Assembly (NCBI GenBank): GCA_946800325.1
Contig: OX326958.1
Location: 73,467,264-73,531,263 of the forward strand
From: Luzula sylvatica
Taxonomy: Eukaryota > Streptophyta > Magnoliopsida > Poales > Juncaceae
Reading direction: 5' to 3'
Length of the DNA: 64,000 nucleotides
Positions 35,181 through 46,247 of this stretch are shown piece after piece. The notes beneath the pieces were generated by a model. The model worked only from the letters and a program-made list of their open reading frames with translations, was not told the DNA's origin and ran no database searches. The position numbers were made by a program, and so were the translations under genes. Position 1 is the first letter of the stretch; each line of letters opens with the position of its first letter.

Positions 35181-35543
35181 TATGGGCTATTGGCTATTGC
35201 AGATTCAAAAAGACATGGCTACCTTGGTTTCAGTGAATTTATAAAATCCATGCAGGTAATCCAATTTCAAATATCAATAATCATCAACTTCAATCACAAA
35301 ATATCTACTTATTTATTTGTTTTGTGAAACTTGTTGCCCTAGCACAAGCAGGAAATGAAATCTCATCATATATCCTCTCAACTTGAGGTTTTGAATTCAA
35401 TCCTCGATATTTTCATCCTCTATTTGAGCTTTTTAGTATCTAATTTATTTATTTGTTTTTAACTTTATTTTCTCTCAGATTTGAGTACTTTGAGTCCGCC
35501 AGTGATGGATGGATTGGACCATCTAATGCCTCAAAACAAAGAG
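35181..35543 (+). pseudogene. EHD protein EH-domain exons (frameshifted)
   Basis: Three plus-strand pieces in gene order: 35181-35255 (VWAI, then IADSKRHGYLGFSEFIKSMQ, ending at a GT donor), 35330-35388 (LVALAQAGNEISSYIL) and 35479-35543 (LSTLSPPVMDGLDHLMPQNK, after a good acceptor). This is the second half of the EF-hand EH domain and following linker of plant EHD proteins. A 7-bp tandem duplication (GGCTATT twice, 35184-35197) shifts the frame and the acceptor of the second piece is lost, so it is dead. The EH domain is N-terminal in plant EHDs. Confidence 0.6.
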
Positions 35544-36000
35544 GTGACGTGAAGCAATCAGAGAAGGAGAATTTTCCTAACTTTATAAATATTATTAATT
35601 ATTAATTAATTTGAGAATGAAACACTACCAAAGAAAACCTAATTACTGATACGGTATAGTACAATCAAGTGGTACCAATCACAAAAATATATAACAATTA
35701 TTTATCATTTGATGTTCAAAAAATATAATATCATTCAAAATGGCTTGTACTGAATTCTCTTCAGACTCTTCTTCGGAATTGCGAACGTTTCTTGTTTCTT
35801 GCTCGATCACAATGGCTTGTACTGATACTACATTTTTTTTTCACTCGCAACTCATGAAAATTATATTCAGGTTAAATTAGAATTTAATTTAATTCATACT
35901 GAAATCATATCGTACAAAAAAATTGGTACCAGTTTAAAAATGTCAGGGATAAATATGCAAATAAATTCAGGGACTAATCAATACCATAACAAATAACATA
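35544..36000. other. Intergenic DNA
   Basis: No gene. The 15-base word aatggcttgtactga occurs twice (about 35738 and 35810). Confidence 0.3.
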
Positions 36001-36006
36001 TCACAT

Positions 36007-36093
36007 AACCATCAACAATTTGTTTTTTTTCTTGAGAAATAACCATCAACAATTTGTTTTTTTTCTTGAGAAATAACCATCAACAATTTGTGT
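36007..36093. repeat. 34-bp tandem repeat, 2.5 copies
   Basis: aaccatcaacaatttg followed by a T8 run and cttgagaaat, starting at 36007, 36041 and 36075. Confidence 0.9.
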
Positions 36094-36990
36094 TTGAACT
36101 CTTTCAAGCAATTCAAATTTAAAAATGTAACCTATGCACAAAATTGAACGAGACAACCTGAGTATTGTGCAATGTAGTTTCCTGTTACAAATAAAAAAGA
36201 TGAAATCTATTAGTACAACAAAAAAGAAAGAAAACTATTGTGATATTTTGACATTCTATAGGGATATGTATGAAATTTTACCAAACAAAATGAAGAATCA
36301 ACTTACGAAGAACAAAGTAGAACACGGAAGAAGCATCCAAAATTAGAATCTGTATCGAAAATCATAGTAAATTTTTGAGAAGGAGACTCCGGTCACAATT
36401 TAGCCAAAATATTGCGCATACTTGTAATTTTTGAGAGAAACAACATCAAATCTCTTCTCCCTCTTCATCTCCTCTCAGTTATCCTCAGAAATTACCAGAC
36501 AGAGAGGGATTCTTTCTGAACTTTCGTTTCAATTAGACAAGAGGCAATTCAAGTATTTTCATCAATTTTGGGCATTTCTAGAGATTAATTCCGAACAATT
36601 CTTCTTTTCAGCTAGCGAAATGCTTCCAATTGGTACCATTTTTTAGAGAATCTTTCTTCGAGAAATTAGTTTTCTTGTCCGTATGAGAAGAGAAAAAAGC
36701 TTCGAAGAGGAATAGGGAAAGTTCAATTTCCGATTTCGCTGTTAAACGGAAAAGAAGATAACAGAAGCAATACTGAATGATGGGAGTTTAATTTTTGACG
36801 GAAGCGCGTAATCTTAAATATCTGCACAGATCTCAATACGAATCTGAGGGTAAAAAAAAAATTACAAGCAAAAAAAATAAGGATAAGTTGTACCAGCTAT
36901 TTAGGTGCACTCTACATAATATTATATATTATATATTAGTATAATTTTATATTACCTTTGAATAAAATTAACCACTAATGGATATAATAA
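36094..36990. other. Intergenic DNA upstream of the OTU gene
   Basis: No gene recognised; the right part is presumed promoter with an AT-rich TATA region (36918-36950). Confidence 0.3.
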
Positions 36991-37432
36991 CCCTTTATTT
37001 TTTGCCACAGAAGATCAGACCCTTCCTTCTCCCCCCTTTCTCCACCTCGAGTCCCCAACGCGTTCGTTCTCTCTTTCGTTCTTCTCTTCACGGTCCGAGA
37101 AAAGGAGCTACTATTGCTATCCACCCGAAAGGTAAGGAACATTATCTACTTTACAATTACCATCTCCTTTTTTGGAAGGATCCAACAAGTGTTTTGTTTG
37201 CCAATTCCACTGTTGATTTATTGGTACTCTCAATTTCGTGATCAATAGATTCATATAAGGTCGAATTGATGATATATTTGCGATCAGGACTTTCAATTGT
37301 GCTGTTATTGATATACAGTTTGTTTAATTTCGTTGTTTGAATTGAGAAAGCTCTGTCGATTTGATTGGCTTCTGTAGAAAGTGGCCGAGTTTGTGCTTTA
37401 TACAATTAAATTAAATTAGGTGAAATACAAGA
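36991..37432 (+). promoter_or_regulatory. 5' UTR exon and leader intron of the OTU gene
   Basis: A CT-rich leader ends in cgaaag|GTAAGG at 37130/37131; an acceptor tacaAG at 37430-37431 is immediately before the start ATG. This gives a 301-base leader intron. Confidence 0.5.
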
Positions 37433-39688
37433 ATGATGTCGCACACGAATCAATTCGACGAGGGTGCCTCGTCTAGTTCAACGTCTCTGAGCAGCCAGCA
37501 CACCGAAACCACCGATGACGATAAAATGATCGCAATTGTCCTCTCCGAAGAGTACGCCAGTTTAGATAATGCCGTCGCGAAACGCCTCGCCAATCTCTCG
37601 TCCATTCCTGTAATTTTCTCTCTTTCTAAGTTCACAAAAATTCGATTCGAATATCTATTAATGTGATTTTTTTACTAATTTTTGCAGCACGTGCCTCGCA
37701 TAAACACATCCATTCCCACTTTTAGCGATGCCAGTTTCGACCATGAGCGTCTTTTCTACAGGTACTAATCGAAACCAATTTAATATGAATAATTGATTAT
37801 TCTAACGATTTTAATTTACAAATTTGGTGTCAGATTGAATGCATATGGATTATGCGAAGTAAAAGTTGCCGGAGATGGAAATTGTCAGGTCCAATTAATT
37901 AATTAATTAATTTTGATTTTATTTTCAACTTATTTAGGATTTAATATTCACAAGCGTCTTTATTTTTTCGTTAATAGTTTCGTGCCTTGTCAGACCAGTT
38001 ATTTCGATCGCCCGAACATCACAAACACGTACGCAAGGAAATTGTAAATCAGGTAATTCTATTTAATATATATAATCTTTTTTCGTTTGTATATTGAATT
38101 ATTTATTTTTTTTTCCTCGTGATTTAGCTGAAAGAGTTTCGTTCTTCTTACGAAGGGTATGTACCGATGAGATACAAGCAATACTGCAAGAAAATGTCCA
38201 AGTAAATATATTTTATCTTTTTTAATTGTTCTTTTTTTTTGCAAAAAAATCCAGGTGTTATCCTAAATTGCAAAAGCACATTTATGACTCATTTTTTTAG
38301 GCCAAATTTCATATGTATCCTTACAAAATCCCATAATTTCACGTATACCCCTGCAAAACGTGAAATATCATGAATATCCCTACAAAACTACTAAAATTTC
38401 ATGGATGCCCTTTTTATTAGATTTTGGTTAGCTATTCGTTCAGATTATCACCTAATTTTTGTTTTTCCGATTTTACTCCCTATGTAAATATGAAATAATA
38501 TTTATATTGGAAAAATCGAAAAAACACCAATTAGCGGTAATTTTAAGGAATAGTTAATCGAAATCTAACAAAAAGGGGATATGTGAAATTTTAGTAGTTT
38601 TGTAGGGGTATTCATGATATTTCATGTTTTTGCAGGGGTATGCGTGAAATTGTGGGGTTTTGTAGGGGTACGTATGAAATTTTGCCTTTTTTTTATAATG
38701 ATTTGTTTAATCTTTTGCGCAGAGCTGGTGAATGGGGAGACCATGTTACCTTGCAAGCCGCGGCAGACAAGGTACAATATATAAATTAATTTTATTTATT
38801 TATTTTGTTTTGATTTAACTAATTTAAGATTGATTTGAAATTTTTAATTTCAGTTTGCAGCGAAGATATGTCTTCTGACATCGTTCAGGGACACATGTTT
38901 TATCCAAATAATTCCACAGTCTCAAGCTCCTCAAAAAGGTAACTGTAGTTATTAACATAGTCAGTCATTCGGGATACGGCAATAATACGATACGGGATAC
39001 GTTCGTGTATAATTCGGATAGTGCGTTTTTCCATACGGCAAAAAATTCAGACCTAAAAAACGTGAACGGGTAATATTCGTATTCGTATAGGTTCGTGTAT
39101 AATACGTTTTTTATTAAAAATTCGGTTCAAAAAATTCGGCAAAATATAATACCGCGAAGTTCGCGTATTTTTCAAAATTCGTATAATTCGTGTATTAATC
39201 GTAAACTATTCGCGAATTGACTAACTTAGATCATGATATGACTCATGTAACTTAGAAATTACAAGACACAAAAACAATTAAAAATTCTCAATTTGAAAAA
39301 TTCGGCAAAAAATCACTGAATTCGGCAAAAATCGGCCGAATATTTTTTGGCCATAAAATTCGCGAATATTTCCGAATCACTGAATTGGATACGCGAAGTT
39401 CGCGTATTTTTCAAAATTCGTATAATTCGTGTATTATTCGCGAACTATTCGCGAATTGACTAACTTAGGTTATTAATATTAGTATTTTTAATTAATTAAT
39501 TATTATTAATTCGCAGAGCTATGGCTAAGCTTCTGGTGTGAAGTTCACTACAACTCCTTGTACGACGCAAGAGGTCAGTAATCTTATTCGCTTTTTTTAT
39601 TTATTAATTAATTTCTTTTAAATATTGGGGGTCTTTTGCAGTTTTTCCAGTGGCATATAAGCCGAAGAAGAAGCATTGGTTATTTTAG
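37433..39688 (+). CDS. OTU-domain deubiquitinating enzyme (plant OTU9/10/11 class)
   Basis: Nine exons (37433-37609, 37688-37761, 37834-37888, 37978-38052, 38128-38201, 38723-38771, 38854-38938, 39517-39573, 39642-39688) join in frame to 230 residues. After a Ser/Thr-rich N-terminus, the OTU domain runs from about residue 80 to 215: catalytic Asp98-Gly-Asn-Cys101 in GDGNCQFRALSDQLF, then QLKEFRSSYEGYVPMRYKQY, GEWGDHVTLQAAAD, and His207 in FWCEVHYNSLY. The protein ends PKKKHWLF. OTU cysteine proteases remove ubiquitin from substrates; linkage preference cannot be inferred. Catalytic residues are all present. Length is close to the short OTU11 form. Introns 5 and 7 are expanded by MITEs. The start uses the first of two adjacent ATGs. 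Confidence 0.92.
38299..38687. mobile_element. MITE in intron 5 of the OTU gene
   Basis: The left end AGGCCAAATTTCATATGTA and the reverse-complemented right end AGGCAAAATTTCATACGTA, with inverted similarity over about 120 bases per arm. Flanked by T7 on both sides, a possible but low-information TSD. Confidence 0.7.
38956..39468. mobile_element. 513-bp MITE in intron 7 of the OTU gene
   Basis: Ends CATAGTCAGTCATTCG and, reverse complemented, CTAAGTTAGTCAATTCG. Exact 8-bp TSD GTTATTAA at 38948-38955 and 39469-39476. The interior repeats ttcgtataattcgtgtatta and cgaactattcgcgaatt. hAT-like by TSD length. Confidence 0.8.
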
Positions 39689-40660
39689 GTTTTCATAATT
39701 GCGCCGTATTGGCATGGGATGTGCTTTCGTTGTCCCGTAATTTGTATTGTTGTTGGAATTAGAAAAGGTTTTATTACTTGCATACATAGATATATACTCG
39801 TATAGATAAATGATTTGTTGTATTATTATTTACTGGCGTATTTGTTTATGGTTTTGAGTTATTTTATTCTTTGTATATATTGTTTATATATTTATTGTAT
39901 TCGTCACCTCTTGCTTTGTTATGTTATTATATTTAATCAGTGGCGGATCTTAACATATACTAGACGTTAAGATTTCGAAAAAAATATGCACATTGTTATG
40001 TTATTATATTTTCTATTGATTTTTCCCATAAATTTGAGTACATATATTTATGCATTGTTGAAATAACAAAGATATCTTTTACTTGCCTTTTTGCATTGTT
40101 TAAATAACTCTTCTCCGAACAAATACTAGTTATAAAGAAATAAAAAGCTAATGCTTATTCTGCGAAATCATGTTCTACAACTACAAGCCAAATATAGAAT
40201 GAAAAAGTTTTCTGAAGAATAAAGTGGTTTATTTATAATTTTTGGTAATAAAGGGGCCCTTTCTACATACATTAATGTACAAATCTCAAGGTCAAGTATC
40301 GAATTATAAGTTAATCAAATGTCATCCTCAATAATAAATTGATTACTATCATTTTCTTCGTAACAAAAAATTAAAAACCTAGAAAAAAAGAAAAAGAAAC
40401 CGAAATGTTCTTTTGTTCCTCAGAAAAATCCAAAATAGCCTCCTTTCCCATCCAGTCACATCAAAAGTAAACCCCAAAATTAGTAACTTTGGCTAATTAA
40501 ATATCTAATTTATAAATAATCTTCATAATGACGTAGTATGAAATGATATATTAATGCAATTAAGAAACAAAGTACATGTTGAATGTCCGACTAACAAAAA
40601 TTAAAATTTTAAATGATATTAATAGATTAGATTTTCCTACCTCATCTTTGTATATATTGT
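39689..40660. other. 3' UTR and intergenic DNA between OTU and PP2C
   Basis: cagtggcggatct at 39941-39953 is a dispersed terminus-like motif. Otherwise nothing. Confidence 0.3.
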
Positions 40661-40879
40661 ATATATTAATGGCAACTGGCCTATCTAAAATACTAAATCC
40701 ATCGCACCACACCACACCTCTCCAGTCTCCTTCTTCCCTGTGCTACTCTTCTTTCAATTCACTGGGAATTGTTTGGGATCGAAATCCTAGTTTAGATTCA
40801 GAGTTTTCTCACTTTTGTGTCGTGTCGTGCCGGTTCAGATCCTGTTTAGTGAGGAGATCTCGAAGGGGAGCTTAAGTGA

Positions 40880-41299
40880 TATGCTCGCTCCGTTGGCTCT
40901 TTAAATACATGGATTCATCGGTAATTATTTTGATTTGTTTGAATTTTCTATCAATTTATTTTGTTTTGACATGAAAAAGAGGGGAAATGAGCCGGGTTAA
41001 GGCGTGGTGATTGTATTGGGTTGATTCAAGTAAATTCAGACTCGAATTTTAACTGTTCAGACTTAATTCGACTAAGGGGGGAATGGAATTGCTCATTTCG
41101 TATTTTGGGGGGGGGGGGGGATGCTATGACTTACGAGTAGCTTGAATTGAATATCTGAACAGTGTGATTGGGCTTCTGAATTGAATAGCTTGAATTTAGT
41201 TATGTTTTTTGTTTAATCTGTATTGATTTCCATAATTTTCTTCATTTGAAGGCCTGGTTTGACTTTGCATTCAAGTATAAAAGGTACAAGTTGTCTTGA
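40880..41299 (+). promoter_or_regulatory. Leader with two upstream ORFs, PP2C gene
   Basis: The leader contains ATG at about 40881 (MLAPLAL, then stop) and ATG at 40909. The second reads MDSS and meets a good donor (tcg|GTAATT, 40920/40921); joined to the acceptor gaAG at 41250-41251 it continues AWFDFAFKYKRYKLS and stops at 41299, 20 bases before the main ATG. The intron (40921-41251) carries a G14 run at 41107-41120. Splicing is inferred from consensus only. Confidence 0.45.
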
Positions 41300-41319
41300 T
41301 TTACGTTCTTCGATCACAA

Positions 41320-42976
41320 ATGGGGGAGTTTCAAAACCTCAAAGAAAGCACCACTGACCTGACCGTGAGTTTCGAGTATCAATGCGACACTCAACAAAAC
41401 ACCTCCTCCTCCTCTGACTCCCTTCACTCCTTCGAATCCTCAACAACAAGAATTTTGCGTACCAGTAGTTCCTTCACTTGCCTCTCCGGAGCAGCCATAA
41501 GCGCGAATTTCACTCTCGCAAACACAAACATATGCAACGGACTCATCGCTGACGAAATTCTCCCCGAATTAGACTCCCCCAATTCCTTCAGAAGACTCAT
41601 CTCTTCCCCCTCTTTATCCCGACTCGACCTCCTCTTAGTTTCCTCCCCTTCTAGAAACAGCCCTTCCGAAATTACCAACAATGACGGGGGTCTATTTGAA
41701 ATTAGTCGAAATAGCCCCTGGAGATCCTTAAACAGTCCGCCTACGGATATCGAAAGGGAGAATTCTTCGAATTTTCTCAATTCCATCGACGTGCACACTG
41801 CAGGAGGAGCAGCCGGCGAAGACCGGGTCCAAGCAGTTTGCTCAGAGAAAAACGGGTTTTTATTCTGCGGTATTTACGATGGATTCAACGGACGCGATGC
41901 TGCCGATTTTCTAGCTGGTACTCTGTACGACAACATAGCGTACTATCTCTACTCGTTGGAGGTTCGCATTAAACAACAACAAAATTCGAAGCAAAGTGGG
42001 GTTCAAAGCGGATTGACCCTCACTATAAACATGCCCGAGGAAGATGATGAATTATCCGAAGAAGCTTTTAAAAGCTTTCGGAGCGGGGTCGTGGGTTGTC
42101 TTGTGAGTGCGCTGGAACAAGCAGAGAATGACTTTTTGTGCATGGTGGAGAAGGAGATGGAGGAGAGGCCCGATTTGGTGTCGGTTGGGTCTTGTGCGTT
42201 GATTGTGCTTCTTCACGGGTCCGATTTGTACGTGCTTAATTTGGGCGACAGTAGAGCCGTGCTTGCGACGGTCGATAATAATGATGGTGCGTTGAGAGCC
42301 GTTCAATTGACCGAGACACATAATGTTGACGATGAGTTCGAGTGTAAAAAGCTTTTGGGGGAGCATATTGATGACCCTCATGTTGTTAGCTTTGGTAAAA
42401 TTAAAGGGAAGCTTAAAGTTACTCGTGCTATTGGAGTTGGCTACCTTAAAAAGGTAACGAAATATTTTCAGGTTAAATTTATAAACTGTAAATTTAATGT
42501 TTTATTTTGTTGATTTTAGAGAATGTTCAATGATGCACTGATGGGCATTCTGCGCGTAAGGAATCTAATCAGTCCTCCGTACGTGCACACGAATCCACAC
42601 ACGTTGATCCACAACGTGTCGGACCATGACTTGTTTATTGTGTTGGGTAGTGACGGTCTATTTGATTTCTTCACAAATGAGGAGGTTGTGACTCTGGTTC
42701 ATGATTTCATCAAAGACACTCCTTTTAGCGACCCCGCTAAATTTCTCATCGACCAACTTGTCTTCAAGGCTGCCGAAAAAGCAGGTAAGTTTGGTGTAGG
42801 AATGCCAAATGTATGCTTTGTACTGAAGGATATTCTTGATATTTTCAGGTTTTACTAAAGAAGAACTCACGAATATACCGGCTGGAAGGAGAAGAAAGTA
42901 TCACGATGACGTGACTGTTATTGTGATTCTCCTCGGTAATAAGCAACGGACCTTGACAGCTTCTACTTCAATTTGA
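41320..42976 (+). CDS. Protein phosphatase 2C, POLTERGEIST-like clade (PP2C40-like)
   Basis: Exons 41320-42453, 42520-42784 and 42849-42976 give 508 residues. A Ser-rich N-terminal half (about 1-150) precedes the PP2C catalytic core: GEDRVQAV (166-173), FCGIYDGFNGRDAADFL (DGFNG in place of DGHGG, as in the POL/PLL clade), LYVLNLGDSRAVLA, KVTRAIGVGYLKK, HDLFIVLGSDGLFDFF and HDDVTVIVILLG. The metal-binding Asp residues are present. PP2Cs are Mn/Mg-dependent Ser/Thr phosphatases; this clade includes POL and PLL proteins of stem-cell signalling, and the closest I recall is Arabidopsis PP2C40, whose role is poorly known. An in-frame upstream non-ATG extension was ignored. Confidence 0.92.
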
Positions 42977-42999
42977 GTTGCCTATTTTAAAAAATTCTG

Positions 43000-43520
43000 C
43001 GGTAATGTTATGAAATATAGTGTTGCTTGATTATAAAATAATTAATGTATTCACCGGAAATATGCTTCTTTTTTTTCGGTGCATATTCTGGTGCACATGT
43101 AATTAGGAGCGTAATGAAACTTGGTTTTGGTTGGCCGTGGTGATTGGATTATTGTATAAACGTGTTCTATTATTTTGCGTAAATTGCATTCTCGAAAATA
43201 TTTTCTAAATATATATCATCCATTTCATCATTCAAACAATGGATTTTTGGAAATTTATTTTTTGTTTAATCTTATATTTTTGTATTAGGAGTTGCATAGC
43301 TTGATAATGAATATATGACAGTTCTCAATAAATCAAGATTTGATATATATATATTTTTTCGAATCAACTGTGACATGAACTCCACCAATCATTTTCGATA
43401 TTTTACAATAAAGGCCCATCAAGTATTTTTTTTTTATAATCATTTCACAATCATTTGTTAATTAATCTATGTTTCTTTTGAGAGGATAAAATTGAATAAG
43501 ACAAGGAAAGAGAGAAAATA
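43000..43520. other. 3' UTR and intergenic DNA
   Basis: No gene recognised. Confidence 0.3.
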
Positions 43521-43529
43521 AATAAAGGA

Positions 43530-43645
43530 TTTGAATTATATTATATTATATTATTTTATTTTATTATATTACATTACGTTACGTTATATTATTTTATATT
43601 ATATTATTGTATATTGTATTGTATATTATATTAAATTGCACTACA
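43530..43645. repeat. ATTATATT low-complexity repeat
   Basis: Runs of attatattat/attacgtt words. The ORF across it encodes only Tyr/Ile runs. Confidence 0.8.
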
Positions 43646-45100
43646 ATGATAGTATATTTTTATTGAATTGCACTACAATGATTGTCCCACATCCTAAACA
43701 TGTTATGTATTTCATCAACAAATATAGTTCTTTACAAGACTTTACATACCCTCAAAACCATATTACATGAAAAAACCACATAAAAACTAAACTAAACCTC
43801 CAATACCGTAACCAAATCAACCTGGAATTGCAATAGCCCATTAACCACGATCCGATAGCCCAATAATATTTCTTATTACCATTTCCTTCTTCTCCACTAT
43901 CATTATTCATTCACCATATCTTCCATAACCTCAGAAGTCAGATCTAGCCGCCTTAATGGCTATTCTGCAATCACTCAACCGTCTTTCTCAATCATCTCAC
44001 TCAGCAAGTTCAATTTCCTTCTATCGGGATCCATCGCCATTCCTCTTCTCTGCAGCTCTGTCGATCGTTGACCGAGCCTCTCTCTAGACTATAGCTATCA
44101 CACTCCATTTTATTCTCCATTGCTATCTCTTCGATCTCTCTATAGCTATTGTATAATATAATATAATTATTTTGTATGCATATAATTTGAAGAAATAGTT
44201 TTATAATGAAATACATGGATATAACATCTTCATGTATTCGGAATACCAATTTTTTTGTGTATTCCAATATCCATCCTCAAATGTATGATTTCATCAAAAT
44301 ATACCAAATCAAACAATGAATTATATTTGAAATCTTGAATATCCAAATACAATCCACCATAATCCACCAAATCAAACGTGTCAGTAGTTGATATTGACAA
44401 AGTTTCTTGGGAGTGGGCAAAAAAAAATATTTACTGAAATTACACTGCAAAAAAATATTTTGGGGAAGAAAAATAGTAGAATTTACACTATTATACTGAT
44501 AAAATACTCTGAATCATTCGCTTTATACACAGTTCGGCAAAAATCTTAGAAAGTCAAAGCCCCTCCCAGCTCCTATAACGATCCGTCCCTGAGCAAATAA
44601 ATACATAACTTTCATGGTTGAGCTGGCTCCGTTGCACAAAGATCCACCTTTGACGGTTTAGCATTAGCATGAATTTTTGGTTTGAGTTTAACCGACTTTT
44701 TTTTTCTTCTGTAAACAATCAATGTGATTGTCAATGTTAAATAAATTGGTAATTAAAGTAATAACCAATCAATTATCTGATAAATAAAGGTTTAGAATGT
44801 AATGATAACCATTCTTCCGCTTAATGTAACAATCCTAATTGGACATTTTCTGAAAATCGAATTCAAAACCATAATTGCAGAATTTACCACCTAAAAAACT
44901 GTGAAAAAAAAAACGATAAAACACGAAATACATGCTGCAATCGAGTGGAAATCACGATGAAATCGCCACCTTTTCCGTCATCGCTTTGCATTCATCGTGG
45001 CTAAGAATGGCTAAGCATGACCACTTGTTCCCGCCTAAGGTTTGCAATCGCCACTTGTTGGCCGGTAGCGTCGCCACCAGCAACGTTGTTCTTTGCACTT
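43646..45100. other. Intergenic DNA
   Basis: No credible gene. The reverse complement near 44545-44590 reads cagggacggatcg...ggaggggctttgac, another copy of the cag(g/t)ggcggatc terminus motif. Confidence 0.3.
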
Positions 45101-45114
45101 CTTCTGTTCATCGC

Positions 45115-45215
45115 CAGTTGCGTCGCCAGCAACGTCGAGCGATAGAGTTTTCTCAGGCTCCGTTTCGTCTTCGTCGCCAGCTGCGTCGAGCGCTAGGATT
45201 TTCTCAGGCTCTGTT
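45115..45215. repeat. Imperfect 51-bp tandem duplication
   Basis: cgtcgccagcaacgtcgagcg..agagttttctcaggctccg is followed by cgtcgccagctgcgtcgagcg..aggattttctcaggctctg. The 129-codon ORF here has no recognisable domain. Confidence 0.6.
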
Positions 45216-45549
45216 TTGTGTTTTTTCTTGGTTTATTTTTTCGGGATTTCTTAGAAGAAAGAGAGGTCCGTGGGGGAATTATTTAGCCACACAAACAATA
45301 ACACACGACTTGGCCAAATGACGAAAAGACAACATGTTTAAAGTTAGATTTATCTTATGATATGAATTTACTAGCTCTACGATGAATTCATAAATAAAAA
45401 TACACCAAAATTGAACAAATCAACCATGCCCTATAAATACCCATCTAATTCTTTTTGGGTAATTACTCTTTTGTTGTGCCCTCTCACATATTTCTTAATT
45501 TTTTTTAGTTATCCCTAAATATTATAAATTTATAATCTATCGTTATATT

Positions 45550-45939
45550 TAGGACTGCAACTTTAGCTCGTGGTCCGTGGCTCGTGGCTCGCTCGAGCTC
45601 GACTTGATAATAATTCGATAATAGTTCGTTTGATATTAACTCGAAATTAATCGAGCCGAGCCGAACTAGCTCGAATGCTTATCGAGCCGAGTTTGAGCCG
45701 GACTCAGCTCGCTCATATTAAGCTCGAAACAAAATTGAGCTTGATTTAAAAAATTAAATAATTTTATCATAATTAAGTTTCAAATCTGGTTACAACTCAA
45801 GTCTAAAAAAATCAACTAAGAAAGACAAATTAATAATTTCAATTTCAAATTCTATTATTTTGTGTTTTGTGTTGTACGTTCGATTTATTATTATGCTTAA
45901 GCATGACACAGCTTGCTCGAGCTCGATTTTGCAGCCCTA
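45550..45939. mobile_element. 390-bp hAT-like MITE with 8-bp TSD
   Basis: TIR: left TAGGACTGCAACTTTAGCTCG-like (first 20 bases), right reverse complement TAGGGCTGCAAAATCGAGCT. Exact TSD GTTATATT at 45542-45549 and 45940-45947. The interior is rich in GAGCTCG/CGAGCCGAG words. Confidence 0.85.
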
Positions 45940-45947
45940 GTTATATT

Positions 45948-46247
45948 CTTATTTTCCATCGTTGTATGATTTTCTAACTCTTACATACTCAATTCTTTTT
46001 TTTGGATTTTGAGGGTTAAAAACTTTTTAAAACTTTATCCAGTAGTTAATTTATTTGTCATCCGCACTTTGTCAAGAGAGCAAACCTGCAAAATTGGATA
46101 AATTAATAGAGAAGACAAGAAAGAAAAAAATAGTTGAAAGTTAATTAAACCAATCAAGTACCAAAAATACTCTCCAATTACAAAATCACAATCCGAGAGA
46201 ATTGCAAACCCCATCCTATCTCTAACCCCTAACCCTAATCGGCAACG
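45948..46247 (+). promoter_or_regulatory. Promoter and leader of the LWD gene
   Basis: AT-rich upstream DNA. The leader includes ctaacccctaaccctaatcgg just before the ATG, containing the telo-box-like AACCCTAA. Confidence 0.4.

Noticed and set aside
41424..42381. Antisense ORFs of 124 and 109 codons over the PP2C gene
   Set aside because: Shadows of a strongly coding exon.
44932..45321. 129-codon ORF
   Set aside because: Built on an imperfect 51-bp tandem duplication; no recognisable domain and no splice or promoter context.
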